A DNA stretch of 64,000 bases. It comes from Ramlibacter tataouinensis. Lineage in GTDB: Bacteria; Pseudomonadota; Gammaproteobacteria; Burkholderiales; Burkholderiaceae_C. The position numbers and the translations under genes are program-made. The notes under the pieces are model-generated. The model ran no database searches, was not told where the DNA came from, and saw only the letters and a list, made by a program, of their open reading frames with translations. Position 1 is the stretch's first letter. Every line of letters begins with the position of its first letter. The DNA is taken from contig NZ_CP010951.1 of the NCBI RefSeq assembly GCF_001580455.1, positions 4,117,001 through 4,181,000 of the forward strand, written 5' to 3'. Shown one piece after another: positions 47,930-56,241 of the stretch.

Positions 47930-48424
47930 GTGCAGCGCGCCGCCGCGATCATCGGTTCCGCGATCTTCCTGGTTATCGCTCCGGGCACGCTCGCCGTGTA
48001 CGTCCCTTGGTACCTCACGCACTGGCACTTCGCGCCTCCGCTATTCCCGATCGCGCGCGTGCTCGGCGCCGCCCTGATCGTCGCCGGGTTGCCCATCTTG
48101 CTCGATTCGTTCGCTCGCTTCGCGTTGCAGGGCCTCGGTACACCGGCGCCCGTGATGCCTCCCAAACGCCTCGTCGTCACCGGGCTCTATCGCTACGTCC
48201 GCAATCCGATGTACGTCGCAGTCACGGCGTTGATCGCCGGCCAGGGCCTCCTGTTCGGGAGCGTCACGGTGCTGCAGTACGGCGCGATCTTGTGGGCCGG
48301 ATTCTTCTTGTTCGTTGTCGCCTACGAAGAGCCTGTGCTGGGCGAGCAGTTCGGCGACGAGTACAAGCGCTACCGGGCGAACGTGAGGCGATGGTTGCCG
48401 CGCATCACCCCATGGCGCGGGTAG
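47930..48424 (+). CDS. Isoprenylcysteine/phospholipid carboxylmethyltransferase-like membrane protein
   Basis: The product is 164 residues if GTG 47930 is used; the frame is open upstream to 47789 and the start is uncertain. It has four or five hydrophobic helices and the ICMT/PEMT signature in the second half: LVVTGLYRYVRNPMYVAV (SAM-binding RNPMY) and EEPVLGEQFGDEYKRYRANV. The family methylates small thiols, lipids or proteins at the membrane. The substrate is unknown. It stands alone after the cus operon and is convergent with the OmpA-like gene. Confidence 0.8.
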   Translation: MQRAAAIIGSAIFLVIAPGTLAVYVPWYLTHWHFAPPLFPIARVLGAALIVAGLPILLDSFARFALQGLGTPAPVMPPKRLVVTGLYRYVRNPMYVAVTALIAGQGLLFGSVTVLQYGAILWAGFFLFVVAYEEPVLGEQFGDEYKRYRANVRRWLPRITPWRG

Positions 48425-48492
48425 GTGGTAAGAACGCTGCGTGCGCGTCGTCGTCCAAACCGGCGCTGCATCAGCTAGACAATGCCGTGCCC

Positions 48493-48522
48493 AAAAAAGG
48501 AAGCCACCCGAAGGCGGCTTCC
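48493..48522 (-). terminator. Rho-independent terminator of the OmpA-like gene
   Basis: Read on the minus strand, GGAAGCC (48522-48516) and GGCTTCC (48505-48499) form a stem around a 10-nt loop that can pair further, followed by six T (48498-48493). It is a standard intrinsic terminator about 57 bp after the stop codon. Confidence 0.85.
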
Positions 48523-48578
48523 ATCAACACTTCAAGTGAACGCCTAGCCGTGAGGGAGCCCTTTGCCTTGCCGGCCGC

Positions 48579-49682
48579 TCAGGGCATCTGCTCGCCGGTG
48601 GCGCGAATATCGATCCGGCGATTCGGCTGCAGGCAGGCGATCAGGTCGGAGCGCTTCTTGGCCTTGCCCTGGGACTTGCACTCGGCTTCCGTGATCTTGA
48701 GATCGGATTCGCCGCGGCCCTCCGTCTGGATCATTGCGGCCGGAACGCCGCGGCTGACCAGGTAATCGCGCACCGCGTTGGCCCGGGCCAGGGACAGACG
48801 CTGGTTGTACTCGGCCTTTCCCAGCGGGTCCGTGTGGCCGACGATGGCGACCGAACGCAGCTGCACGTTCGAAGACCGGATCTCCGCGAGCGCGTTGTCG
48901 ATCCGGGTGCGGCCGGCACTCGTCAATTCCGCCTTGTCGAAGGCGAATGTGCCATCCCCGGCAATGCTGACGGTACGCGGCTGCGGAGGCGGGGGCGGCG
49001 GCGGGGGCGGCGGCGGGGGTGGGGGCGGCGGCCGCGGCGCTATCGGTGGTGGCGGCGGCGGAGCGGCCTGCGCGACGCGCGGCGCCGCGCCGAAGGGGAT
49101 TTGCAGGCCCACGCTGAACAGCCAGTCATCCAGGTGACCCTGGCGGTTGACGAACTGGTCCCGGTTGTCGTCGAAACGGTAGCGTGCGTCGAGGACCAGG
49201 CGGCCCCAGGAGAACGGCCACACGGCGCCGGCACCGAGATTGGCCATGGCGCTGGTTTTGCTCCCGCTGCCCACCGGGGCACTCACCTCGTCCTTGATGG
49301 CGCCGATGCCGCCGACGAGATAGGGCTGCAACCTCCCCGCCCTCCAGAGCTCGAAGCCTTGGCGCCCGAGGAAGAACCACTGCCCATCCAGGGTTCCGCT
49401 CCAGTTCTTGAACTTTCCCGAACCGACGTCGAGATCGAGTTCCTCGTACATGAGGCGCAACTCGACGTTCCAGTAGGGGTTGATCGCCTTGCCGAACGCC
49501 AGCCCGCCACCCCAACCATTGTCGGCCCGGCGATCGTCGTCGGGAACCACGTAGCTTCCGAACGGCGTGACGTACCAGCGATCGTCGAAATACGCGCTCG
49601 GTGGATAGACGGACTGCGCGAGGCAGCTCACGGAGGGAATGGCAAGCGCGCAGCAAACGGACAGGGCGCGTCGATCGAACAT
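48579..49682 (-). CDS. OmpA-family outer-membrane protein with polyproline linker
   Basis: The product is 367 residues from ATG 49682 (GTG 49694 is in frame). A signal peptide (cleavage near SCLAQ) precedes an eight-stranded OmpA-type beta barrel (about 30-210: YVTPFGSYVVPDDDRRADNG, LVLDARYRFDDNRDQF). Next is a linker with 16 Pro in a row (about 215-245), then a C-terminal OmpA/MotB peptidoglycan-binding domain (VAIVGHTDPLGKAEYNQRLS, with a Cys pair in ECKS and ACLQPNRRIDI). It tethers the outer membrane to peptidoglycan. It is the rightmost protein gene of the suspected island. Confidence 0.9.
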   Translation of the reverse strand: MFDRRALSVCCALAIPSVSCLAQSVYPPSAYFDDRWYVTPFGSYVVPDDDRRADNGWGGGLAFGKAINPYWNVELRLMYEELDLDVGSGKFKNWSGTLDGQWFFLGRQGFELWRAGRLQPYLVGGIGAIKDEVSAPVGSGSKTSAMANLGAGAVWPFSWGRLVLDARYRFDDNRDQFVNRQGHLDDWLFSVGLQIPFGAAPRVAQAAPPPPPPIAPRPPPPPPPPPPPPPPPPQPRTVSIAGDGTFAFDKAELTSAGRTRIDNALAEIRSSNVQLRSVAIVGHTDPLGKAEYNQRLSLARANAVRDYLVSRGVPAAMIQTEGRGESDLKITEAECKSQGKAKKRSDLIACLQPNRRIDIRATGEQMP

Positions 49683-49694
49683 GGCAAGCCTCAC

Positions 49695-50016
49695 ACCTTG
49701 TTGCTTACAGGATCGCGTTCTAAGCGAACAAGGGCAAACTTAGGATGTTCCAACCTCGGCCATTCGCTCAGAAGCAACCAAGTGCAGGTCGCTTCTGGGG
49801 GGCAGAGCAATTCCGCATTTCGAATGTTCCAGTCGCTTTATCACCCACGAGTTGGAAAAAAGCGAATCGCGGCTTGCATGTGCCTGGCGCATGGTGCGGG
49901 CATGGATCTGCAAGCGAACCGCTCCAGATCGGCCGCCTGACGGCGGAGACCGCAGTCCCAAGCACACGCAGCCAGGAAAAAAGGCGCCACGGGCGCCTTC
50001 TACGAGTCTTCAACAG
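49695..50016. other. 322-bp intergenic region between OmpA-like gene and tRNA-Gly
   Basis: This region holds the upstream region of the OmpA-like gene at its left and the tRNA terminator at its right (49977-49999). If the island model is right, the junction with the tRNA 3' end falls at its right edge. No gene was recognised. Confidence 0.5.
49977..49999 (-). terminator. Rho-independent terminator after tRNA-Gly
   Basis: The arms AAGGCGCC (49981-49988) and GGCGCCTT (49992-49999) are perfect 8-bp complements around ACG. On the minus strand they are followed by a T-tract (49982-49977). It lies 17 bp beyond the tRNA 3' end. Confidence 0.85.
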
Positions 50017-50090
50017 TGGAGCGGGCGATGGGAATCGAACCCACGTCTTGAGCTTGGGAAGCTCAGGTCCTGCCATTGAACGACGCCCGC
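50017..50090 (-). tRNA. tRNA-Gly(CCC)
   Basis: The gene is 74 nt with encoded CCA. The acceptor arms GCGGGCG (50090-50084) and CGCCCGC (50027-50021) pair perfectly, with discriminator T. The anticodon stem TGAGC/GCTCA encloses the loop TTCCCAA, giving anticodon CCC. The T arm has GGTTCGATTCC. It lies just after a GDSL lipoprotein gene on the same strand. Its 3' half is duplicated at 30485, suggesting it is an integration target. Confidence 0.97.
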
Positions 50091-50123
50091 GTAGCAGGCG
50101 CCATTCTACTAGAGGCTCGGCAT

Positions 50124-50864
50124 TCACCAGCCCTTGGCGTCGAGGAGCTGCTTGACCCGTTCGGCCACCACGATGGAGCCTTCGTTGCGCAGGTGGATGT
50201 GGTCGAAGCGCAGCGAGCTGGGCACCACGTCGTTCTGGAAATCGGCCACGTCCTGCGCGCTATTGGGGTTGTAGCGGCTGACCAGCCAGGCGCGCATGTC
50301 GAAGTAGTTATCGGGGTAGAGCTGCGCGAGCTCGTTGTTCAGCGCGACGATGGTGTTGTACACGGCGCCACCGCGGATTTCCTCGGGCGTGGCGGCGTTG
50401 ACCACCCCGAGCACGAGGAAGCGGTTGTTGCCGGGCACCAGGTGGGCGATCGAGGCGGCCAGGTCGGCCTTGATCGTGGCCGGCTGGTCCGGGTTGTTCG
50501 CGCCGTACCAGAGCACGGTGATCCAGTTCGTCATGCTGTTGTCGGTCAGCTGGCGCGCGGCGATCTGGGTCGATGTCTCGCCCGTGACGCCGCCGTTGAA
50601 GACCGTGCGGTTGGACACCATGGTCTGCAGGTTGAGCGCGAAGAAGGGCGTCAGGGAGTCGCCCCAGCAGGCGATGTTGGACGAGAGCACCGGTGGCGGG
50701 CCGGACGGGGGCGCCGGAGCGGGTGCGGGTGGCGCCGGTGCCGGTGCGGGTGCCGGCGCGGGCGGCGCGCCCGTGACATCGCTGGTTGCGGACCCGCCAC
50801 CGCCGCCGCCGCAGGCGCCCACCAGCACCGAGCCCGCGTAGATCACCGCCGTTCGCCTGTCCAT
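50124..50864 (-). CDS. SGNH/GDSL hydrolase lipoprotein
   Basis: The product is 246 residues. The signal peptide ends VLVGAC (lipobox), followed by a Gly run and a Pro/Ala linker to about residue 58. SGNH blocks are present: CWGDSLT with the nucleophilic Ser, the GGVTGETS Gly, the WYGANN Asn and the FDHIHL Asp-His dyad. It is therefore an intact esterase or acyl-hydrolase anchored in the envelope. Substrate unknown. The tRNA-Gly gene follows 33 bp downstream on the same strand. Confidence 0.88.
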   Translation of the reverse strand: MDRRTAVIYAGSVLVGACGGGGGGSATSDVTGAPPAPAPAPAPAPPAPAPAPPSGPPPVLSSNIACWGDSLTPFFALNLQTMVSNRTVFNGGVTGETSTQIAARQLTDNSMTNWITVLWYGANNPDQPATIKADLAASIAHLVPGNNRFLVLGVVNAATPEEIRGGAVYNTIVALNNELAQLYPDNYFDMRAWLVSRYNPNSAQDVADFQNDVVPSSLRFDHIHLRNEGSIVVAERVKQLLDAKGW

Positions 50865-51042
50865 GCGCCGTTGCTCCCAAGTTCGGGCCGATTCTGGGAG
50901 AGCGTTCCCTCAGGCGTATGTCAGACAAGTGCATCAGCCGGCGGTGGATCCCGTGAAGCTGAGCCCTACAGGAGGTTGCGATTCCAGGTTGGCGCAGTGG
51001 CGTTCCTTGGCCTATACCCCAGCGCGAATGGAGACGACGGCC

Positions 51043-51576
51043 ATGGACCACCTGACGCGCGACGACTATGCGTCCGCATTGCGGCTGCTGGCTTCACTGG
51101 AAACGCAGGCCAGGCAGCCCGAGCGATTCGCCCGCGCCTGCGTCGCCGCCATGCGCGCCTGGCTGCCATCGGTGAGTGTCAGATTCGACGTCGGCGATGC
51201 GCACCCGGCCGTCCGCCGGGGCGAGCTCGAACTGCCGCTGTCGCGCCGGGCCCGGATCCGCCTGGAGCGGCGCGCCGGCACCTTCAGCGGGCGCGACCGG
51301 CAGCGCATGGAACTGCTGCGGCCGCACCTGGCTTACCTCTACCGCCAGGCCTGCGAACGCAGCGCACCGGCCTCACCCGGGCAGGAAGACGCCTGCCTCA
51401 CGCCCCGCGAGCGCGACGTGATGAGATGGCTGTCGTATGGAAAGACCGATGCGGATATTGCCCAGCTGCTTTCGATCAGCCCGCGCACGGTGCACAAGCA
51501 CCTCGAGCACATCTATGTGAAGCTGGGCGTCGAAACCCGCACCGCGGCGGTGATGCGGGTGCGCCGTCTGGCCTGA
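51043..51576 (+). CDS. LuxR-family transcriptional regulator
   Basis: The product is 177 residues from ATG 51043, which has GGAG at good spacing; ATG 51028 and a longer open frame lie upstream. The C-terminal helix-turn-helix is clear (LTPRERDVMRWLSYGKTDAD, then SPRTVHKHLEHIYVKLGVET). The N-terminal 110 residues are not a receiver or PAS domain I can recognise. It stands between the divergent GDSL gene and the DUF1059 gene, and no target is obvious. Confidence 0.85.
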   Translation: MDHLTRDDYASALRLLASLETQARQPERFARACVAAMRAWLPSVSVRFDVGDAHPAVRRGELELPLSRRARIRLERRAGTFSGRDRQRMELLRPHLAYLYRQACERSAPASPGQEDACLTPRERDVMRWLSYGKTDADIAQLLSISPRTVHKHLEHIYVKLGVETRTAAVMRVRRLA

Positions 51577-51593
51577 CGGGTGGCCGCCCCGGC

Positions 51594-51812
51594 TTAGAGC
51601 GTCGCGCGTCCCGGTTCTTCGACGGGCGGCGTTCCCATCCGGATGGCCGCGGCGATCCGGGTGCGGAACTCGGGGGTATCTTTGTGGCCATGCACCGCGA
51701 CGGCGTGCTGCACGGCCGCCTCGACCAGCTCTTTCTCGCTGTCCGCCGAGATCGCGACGGTGCAGTTGCTCTCGCTCGGCATTTCGCGGCAATCTATGTA
51801 TTGGCGTGCCAT
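51594..51812 (-). CDS. DUF1059 family small protein
   Basis: The product is 72 residues. It has the DUF1059 pattern: IDCREMPSESNCTVAI with two Cys, then ADSEKELVEAAVQHAVAVHG with His near the C-terminal half. It is probably a small cytosolic protein; the Cys/His pattern may bind metal. Function unknown. It is convergent with the LuxR gene. Confidence 0.75.
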   Translation of the reverse strand: MARQYIDCREMPSESNCTVAISADSEKELVEAAVQHAVAVHGHKDTPEFRTRIAAAIRMGTPPVEEPGRATL

Positions 51813-51952
51813 GGAAGCGCTCCTTCGAACCCAGGGGTAGGGAAGGCTGAACAGGTCCCTCGTGGGGACGCGTCAGCCCTGCCTTCATCGTGGAGCGCGG
51901 GCGCGGCAGGCCCAATACGCAGGATTGCGTACATCCGTGGCGCTCGCGCCCG

Positions 51953-53425
51953 TCACTTCAGCACGTCGCCGACGCACAGGTACTTGATCTCCAGGTACTC
52001 GTCCATGCCATGGTGCGAGCCTTCGCGTCCCAGGCCGGATTGCTTCACGCCGCCGAAGGGCACATGCTCGGTCGCGATGATGCCCACGTTGATGCCGACC
52101 ATGCCGTACTCCAGCGCCTCGCTCACGCGGTAGATCCGGCCCACGTCGCGGCTGTAGAAGTAGCTGGCCAGTCCGAACTCGGTGTTGTTGGCCGCGGCTA
52201 TGGCCTCCTGCTCGGTTTTGAACCTGAACACCGGGGCGAGCGGCCCGAAGGTTTCCTCGCGCGCGCACAGCATCTCGCCGGTGGCGCCGGAGATCACGGT
52301 GGGCTCGAAGAACTGGCCTTGCAGCTTCTTGCCGCCGACCACCACCTTGGCGCCCTTGGCCAGCGCGTCCTGCACATGGCGCTCCACCTTGTCGACCGCG
52401 GCCGGCTCGATCAGCGGGCCCTGCACTACGCCGTCCTCGAAGCCATTGCCGACCTTCATGGCCTTGACCTTGGCCGCGAACTTCTCGACGAAACGGTCGT
52501 AGATGCCTTCCTGCGCGTAGATGCGGTTGGCGCACACGCAGGTCTGGCCGGCGTTGCGGTACTTGCTGGCGATCGCGCCATCGACGGCCGAGTCCACGTC
52601 GGCATCGTCGAACACGATGAAGGGCGCATTGCCGCCGAGTTCCAGGCTCAGCTTCTTGACCGTGGGCGCGCTCTGCGCCATCAGGATGCGGCCGACTTCC
52701 GTCGAGCCGGTGAAGCTGATGTGGCGCACGGTGTCGCTGGCGCAGAACACCTTGCCGACGGCGCTGCTGTGGGAGGTGGTGAGCATGTTGAGCACGCCCG
52801 CCGGGATGCCCGCACGCAGGCCCAGCTCGGCTGCCGCCAGGGCGGTGAGAGGCGTCAGCTCGGCAGGCTTGACCACCACCGGGCAACCCGCCGCCAGCGC
52901 GGGCGCGACCTTGCGCGTGATCATCGCCAGCGGAAAGTTCCAGGGCGTGATGGCGACGCACACGCCGATCGGCTGGCGGATCACCATCAGCCGGCGGTTG
53001 TTGTCGAACTGCGGCAGCGTCTCACCGTTGACCCGCTTGGCTTCCTCGGCGAACCACTCGACGAAGCTGGCGCCGTAGGCCACTTCGCCCTTGGCTTCGG
53101 CGAAGGGCTTGCCCTGTTCGGCGGTCATCAGGCGCCCCAGGTCCTCCTGGTTGGCCATGAGCAGGTCGAACCACTTGCGCAGGATGATGCTGCGCTCCTT
53201 GGCGGTCTTGCTGCGCCAAGCCGGCCAGGCGGCGTTGGCGGCGGCGATGGCCTGCTCGGCTTCTGCCGGGCCGAGATCGGCGACGTCGGCCAGCTTGGCG
53301 CCGGTGGCCGGGTCGTGCACGTCGAAGCGGGCGGGGCCTTTCACCCATTCGCCGTTGACCAGTGCGTCGGTCTTGAGCAGGCTCGCGTCCTTCAGGAGCG
53401 CGAGCGGGGAACTCTTCATGTCCAT
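51953..53425 (-). CDS. gabD: NAD(P)-dependent succinate-semialdehyde dehydrogenase
   Basis: The product is 490 residues of the ALDH superfamily. The catalytic Glu is in LELGGNAPFIVFDDAD and the Cys in NAGQTCVCANRIY. The C-terminus has ALEYGMVGINVGIIATEHVP and FGGVKQSGLGREGSHHG, typical of GabD. It oxidises succinate semialdehyde to succinate, the last step of GABA breakdown. It follows gabT by 54 bp and is the last gene of the putrescine/GABA operon. Confidence 0.93.
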   Translation of the reverse strand: MDMKSSPLALLKDASLLKTDALVNGEWVKGPARFDVHDPATGAKLADVADLGPAEAEQAIAAANAAWPAWRSKTAKERSIILRKWFDLLMANQEDLGRLMTAEQGKPFAEAKGEVAYGASFVEWFAEEAKRVNGETLPQFDNNRRLMVIRQPIGVCVAITPWNFPLAMITRKVAPALAAGCPVVVKPAELTPLTALAAAELGLRAGIPAGVLNMLTTSHSSAVGKVFCASDTVRHISFTGSTEVGRILMAQSAPTVKKLSLELGGNAPFIVFDDADVDSAVDGAIASKYRNAGQTCVCANRIYAQEGIYDRFVEKFAAKVKAMKVGNGFEDGVVQGPLIEPAAVDKVERHVQDALAKGAKVVVGGKKLQGQFFEPTVISGATGEMLCAREETFGPLAPVFRFKTEQEAIAAANNTEFGLASYFYSRDVGRIYRVSEALEYGMVGINVGIIATEHVPFGGVKQSGLGREGSHHGMDEYLEIKYLCVGDVLK

Positions 53426-53479
53426 GGCGGTCTCCGTTCCTTGCCTCCCGATTCTGGCCTCATTCCAGCAGCCGGGGCG

Positions 53480-54748
53480 TCACGCCTGCAACAGCGCCTG
53501 CTCGAGGATGCCAAGCGCTTCGTCGAACAGCGGCTGGGGGATGGTGAGCGGGAACAGGAAGCGCAGCACATTGCCTTCATTGCCGCAGGTCAGCAGGATC
53601 AGCCCATGGGCCAGGGCATGCTGCTGCACCGCGCGCGCGAAGGCGGCGTCGGCTGCACCCGAGGCATCGCGGAACTCGCAGGCCACCATGGCGCCCAGGC
53701 CACGCACGTCGGCGATGCGGGGCTGGCGCGAGCGCATCGCTTGCAGCCGCTCCTTGAGCTGGCTGCCCAGCGCGGCCGCGCGTTCGGGCAGGCGCTCGGC
53801 CTGCATCACCTCGATGACGGCGTGGGCCGCCGCGATGGCGACGGGATTGCCGGCGTAGGTGCCGCCGAGGCCGCCGGGCGGCGGCGCGTCCATGATCTCG
53901 GCGCGCCCGGTCACCGCCGACAGCGGCATGCCGCCGGCCAGCGACTTGGCGATCGTCATCAGGTCGGGCGCGACGCCGTAGTGCTCCATCGCGAACAGCT
54001 TGCCGGTGCGGCCGAAACCGGTCTGGATCTCATCGGCGATCATCAGGATGCCGTGCTCGTCGCACAGGCGCCGCAACCACTGCACGGCTTCCGGCTGGAT
54101 GGCATTGAAGCCGCCCTCGCCCTGCACCGGCTCGAACACGATGGCCGCCACGCGCGTGGGGTCGATGTCGGCCTTGAACAGCAACTCCATGTGCTCCTGC
54201 GTCGCCGCGAGGTCGGCGCCGACGGCGGGGAAGGGCAGGTGGTACACCTCGGGCGCGAACGGGCCGAAGCCCGCCTTGTAGGGGTGCACCTTGCCGGTCA
54301 GCCCCACGGCGAACAGGCTGCGGCCATGGAAGGCGCCGGCAAAGGCGATCACGCCGCTGCGGCGGGTGGCGCTGCGGGCGATCTTGATGGCGTTCTCGAT
54401 GGCCTCCGCGCCGGTGGAAAACAGCGCCGTCTTCTTGGGGAAGTCGCCCGGGGTGAGCTGGTTGAGTTTCTCGGCCAGCGCCACGTAGCTCTCGTAGGGC
54501 ACGACCTGGTAGCAGCTGTGCGTGAACCGGTCGAGCTGCTTGCGCATGGCCTCGATCACCGCCGGATGGGCATGGCCGGTGTTGAGCACGGCGATGCCGC
54601 CGGCGAAGTCGATGAAGCGGCGACCTTCGACGTCCCACAGCTCGCTGCCCTGCGCGCGCTCGGCAAAGAACGTCGCCATCACGCCCACGCCGCGTGGGGT
54701 CGCGGCGGCCTTGCGCGCCTGTAGCACCTCGTTCATGGACTGCTTCAC
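53480..54748 (-). CDS. gabT: 4-aminobutyrate--2-oxoglutarate aminotransferase
   Basis: The product is 422 residues, a class III PLP-dependent aminotransferase. Blocks: IDFAGGIAVLNTGHAHPAV, FSTGAEAIENAIKIAR, the PLP-binding Asp in MIADEIQTGFGRTGK and the catalytic Lys in TIAKSLAGGMPLSA. It converts GABA and 2-oxoglutarate to succinate semialdehyde and glutamate. It lies between the aminobutyraldehyde dehydrogenase and gabD genes on the same strand. It might also act on putrescine, because no separate putrescine transaminase gene is seen here. Confidence 0.92.
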   Translation of the reverse strand: MKQSMNEVLQARKAAATPRGVGVMATFFAERAQGSELWDVEGRRFIDFAGGIAVLNTGHAHPAVIEAMRKQLDRFTHSCYQVVPYESYVALAEKLNQLTPGDFPKKTALFSTGAEAIENAIKIARSATRRSGVIAFAGAFHGRSLFAVGLTGKVHPYKAGFGPFAPEVYHLPFPAVGADLAATQEHMELLFKADIDPTRVAAIVFEPVQGEGGFNAIQPEAVQWLRRLCDEHGILMIADEIQTGFGRTGKLFAMEHYGVAPDLMTIAKSLAGGMPLSAVTGRAEIMDAPPPGGLGGTYAGNPVAIAAAHAVIEVMQAERLPERAAALGSQLKERLQAMRSRQPRIADVRGLGAMVACEFRDASGAADAAFARAVQQHALAHGLILLTCGNEGNVLRFLFPLTIPQPLFDEALGILEQALLQA

Positions 54749-54772
54749 GATAGGCTCCTTACAACTGGACCC

Positions 54773-56227
54773 TTACAACTTCGCCATCACGTGGCGGACC
54801 ACCGTGTAGTCCTCCAGCGCATACATCGACATGTCCTTGCCGTAGCCGGAGGACTTCATGCCACCGTGCGGCATCTCGTTGACCAGCATGAAGTGGGTGT
54901 TGATCCAGGTGCAGCCGTACTGCAGGCGGCTGGCCGCGCGCATGGCCTTGCCGATGTCCTGGCTCCACACGCTGGAGGCCAGCCCGTACTCGGAGTCGTT
55001 GGCCCAGCCGATCACCTGGTCGGCATCGGAAAAGCGCGTGACCGACACCACCGGGCCGAACACCTCGCGCTGCACGATCTCGTCGTCCTGGCGCGCGCCG
55101 GCGATGACGGTGGGCTCGTAGAAGAAGCCGTTGCCGGCGCGCACCTTGCCGCCGGTGGTGATCTCCATGTGCCCGGCCATCTGCGCGCGCTCGACGAAGC
55201 TGGCGACGCGGTTGCGCTGCCGGTCGGAGATCAGCGGGCCGATCTCCACGCCGTCCTCGTCCTGCAGCCCGGCCTTGATCGAGGACGCGGCCGAGGTCAG
55301 GTCCGCCACCAGCCGGTCGTAGATCTTCGCTCCGGCATAGACCCGGCAGGCCGCGGTGCAGTCCTGGCCGGCGTTGTAGTAGCCGAAGGTGCGCAGGCCC
55401 TCGACCACGGCGGCGAGGTCGGCGTCGTCGAACACGATCACCGGGGCCTTGCCGCCCAGCTCGAGGTGGGTGCGCTTCAGCGTCGTGGAGGCCGCCTGCA
55501 GCACCTTGCGGCCGGTGGCCACGTCGCCGGTGAGCGAGACCATGCGCACCTGCGGGTGCTCCACCAGCGGCTGGCCCACGCTGCCACCGCGGCCGCAGAT
55601 CACGTTGAGCACGCCCTTGGGCAGGATCGCAGACGCGAGCTTCGCGAACAGCAGGGCCGTGAGCGGCGTCTGCTCGCTCGGCTTGAGCACCACGGTGTTG
55701 CCGGCCGCCAGCGCCGGGGCGGTCTTCCAGGCCGCCATCATCAGCGGGTAGTTCCAGGGCGCGATCGAGCCGACCACGCCGACCGGGTCGCGCCGGATCA
55801 TGCTGGTGTGGCCCGCGAGGTATTCACCGGACACCGCGCCCGTCATGCACCGCGCCGCGCCCGCGAAGTAGCGGAAGCAGTCGGCGATGGCCGGGATCTC
55901 GTCGCCCAGCGCCCGCGCGTACGGTTTGCCGCAGTTCAGCGACTCCAGCCGCGCGAACTGCTCGCCGTTCTGCTCGATCATGTCGGCGATGCGCAGCAGC
56001 AGGCCGCCGCGTTCCGCCGGCGTGGTCCTGGCCCAGCCCTCGAAGGCCCGGCTGGCGGCGGAGACCGCGCGCTGCAGCTGTTCGGGCGAAGCCTCGTGCA
56101 CTTCGCACAGCACCTCGCCGGTGGCCGGGTTGAGGATCGCTTCGGCCGGGCCTTCGCCCCGTACCGGTTGGTGGTCGATCAGCAGCTCGGTGGGAAAACT
56201 GATGCGGACATCCTTCGCATGACCCAT
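54773..56227 (-). CDS. patD: Gamma-aminobutyraldehyde dehydrogenase (PatD-like)
   Basis: The product is 484 residues from ATG 56227 (MGHAKDVRISFPTELL); the frame stays open far upstream because of high GC. The catalytic Glu is in LELGGKAPVIVFDDAD and the Cys in NAGQDCTAACRVY. The tail SRLQYGCTWINTHFMLVNEM and MPHGGMKSSGYGKDMSMYA matches aminobutyraldehyde/betaine-type dehydrogenases. It would convert 4-aminobutanal from putrescine to GABA. It follows the ABC permease genes and precedes gabT. Confidence 0.88.
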   Translation of the reverse strand: MGHAKDVRISFPTELLIDHQPVRGEGPAEAILNPATGEVLCEVHEASPEQLQRAVSAASRAFEGWARTTPAERGGLLLRIADMIEQNGEQFARLESLNCGKPYARALGDEIPAIADCFRYFAGAARCMTGAVSGEYLAGHTSMIRRDPVGVVGSIAPWNYPLMMAAWKTAPALAAGNTVVLKPSEQTPLTALLFAKLASAILPKGVLNVICGRGGSVGQPLVEHPQVRMVSLTGDVATGRKVLQAASTTLKRTHLELGGKAPVIVFDDADLAAVVEGLRTFGYYNAGQDCTAACRVYAGAKIYDRLVADLTSAASSIKAGLQDEDGVEIGPLISDRQRNRVASFVERAQMAGHMEITTGGKVRAGNGFFYEPTVIAGARQDDEIVQREVFGPVVSVTRFSDADQVIGWANDSEYGLASSVWSQDIGKAMRAASRLQYGCTWINTHFMLVNEMPHGGMKSSGYGKDMSMYALEDYTVVRHVMAKL

Positions 56228-56241
56228 GTTGTGTGCTCCTT

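Larger units (their letters stand above)
30485..50016. mobile_element. Putative genomic island integrated at tRNA-Gly(CCC)
   Basis: The segment is bounded by the tRNA-Gly 3' fragment at its left and the 3' end of the intact tRNA-Gly(CCC) at its right. Both copies have the same orientation, as expected if the element entered at the tRNA 3' end. The cargo is accessory in nature: secreted oxidase, arsenic, divalent-metal and copper/silver resistance, several repeats and hypothetical proteins. Against this, no integrase, transfer or phage gene is visible, and the two att-like copies have diverged, so any insertion would be old and immobile. Confidence 0.4.

Noticed and set aside
51890..54724. Plus-strand open frame of 944 codons
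   Set aside because: It is antisense to gabD and gabT, with no domain pattern and no ribosome site; a high-GC shadow.
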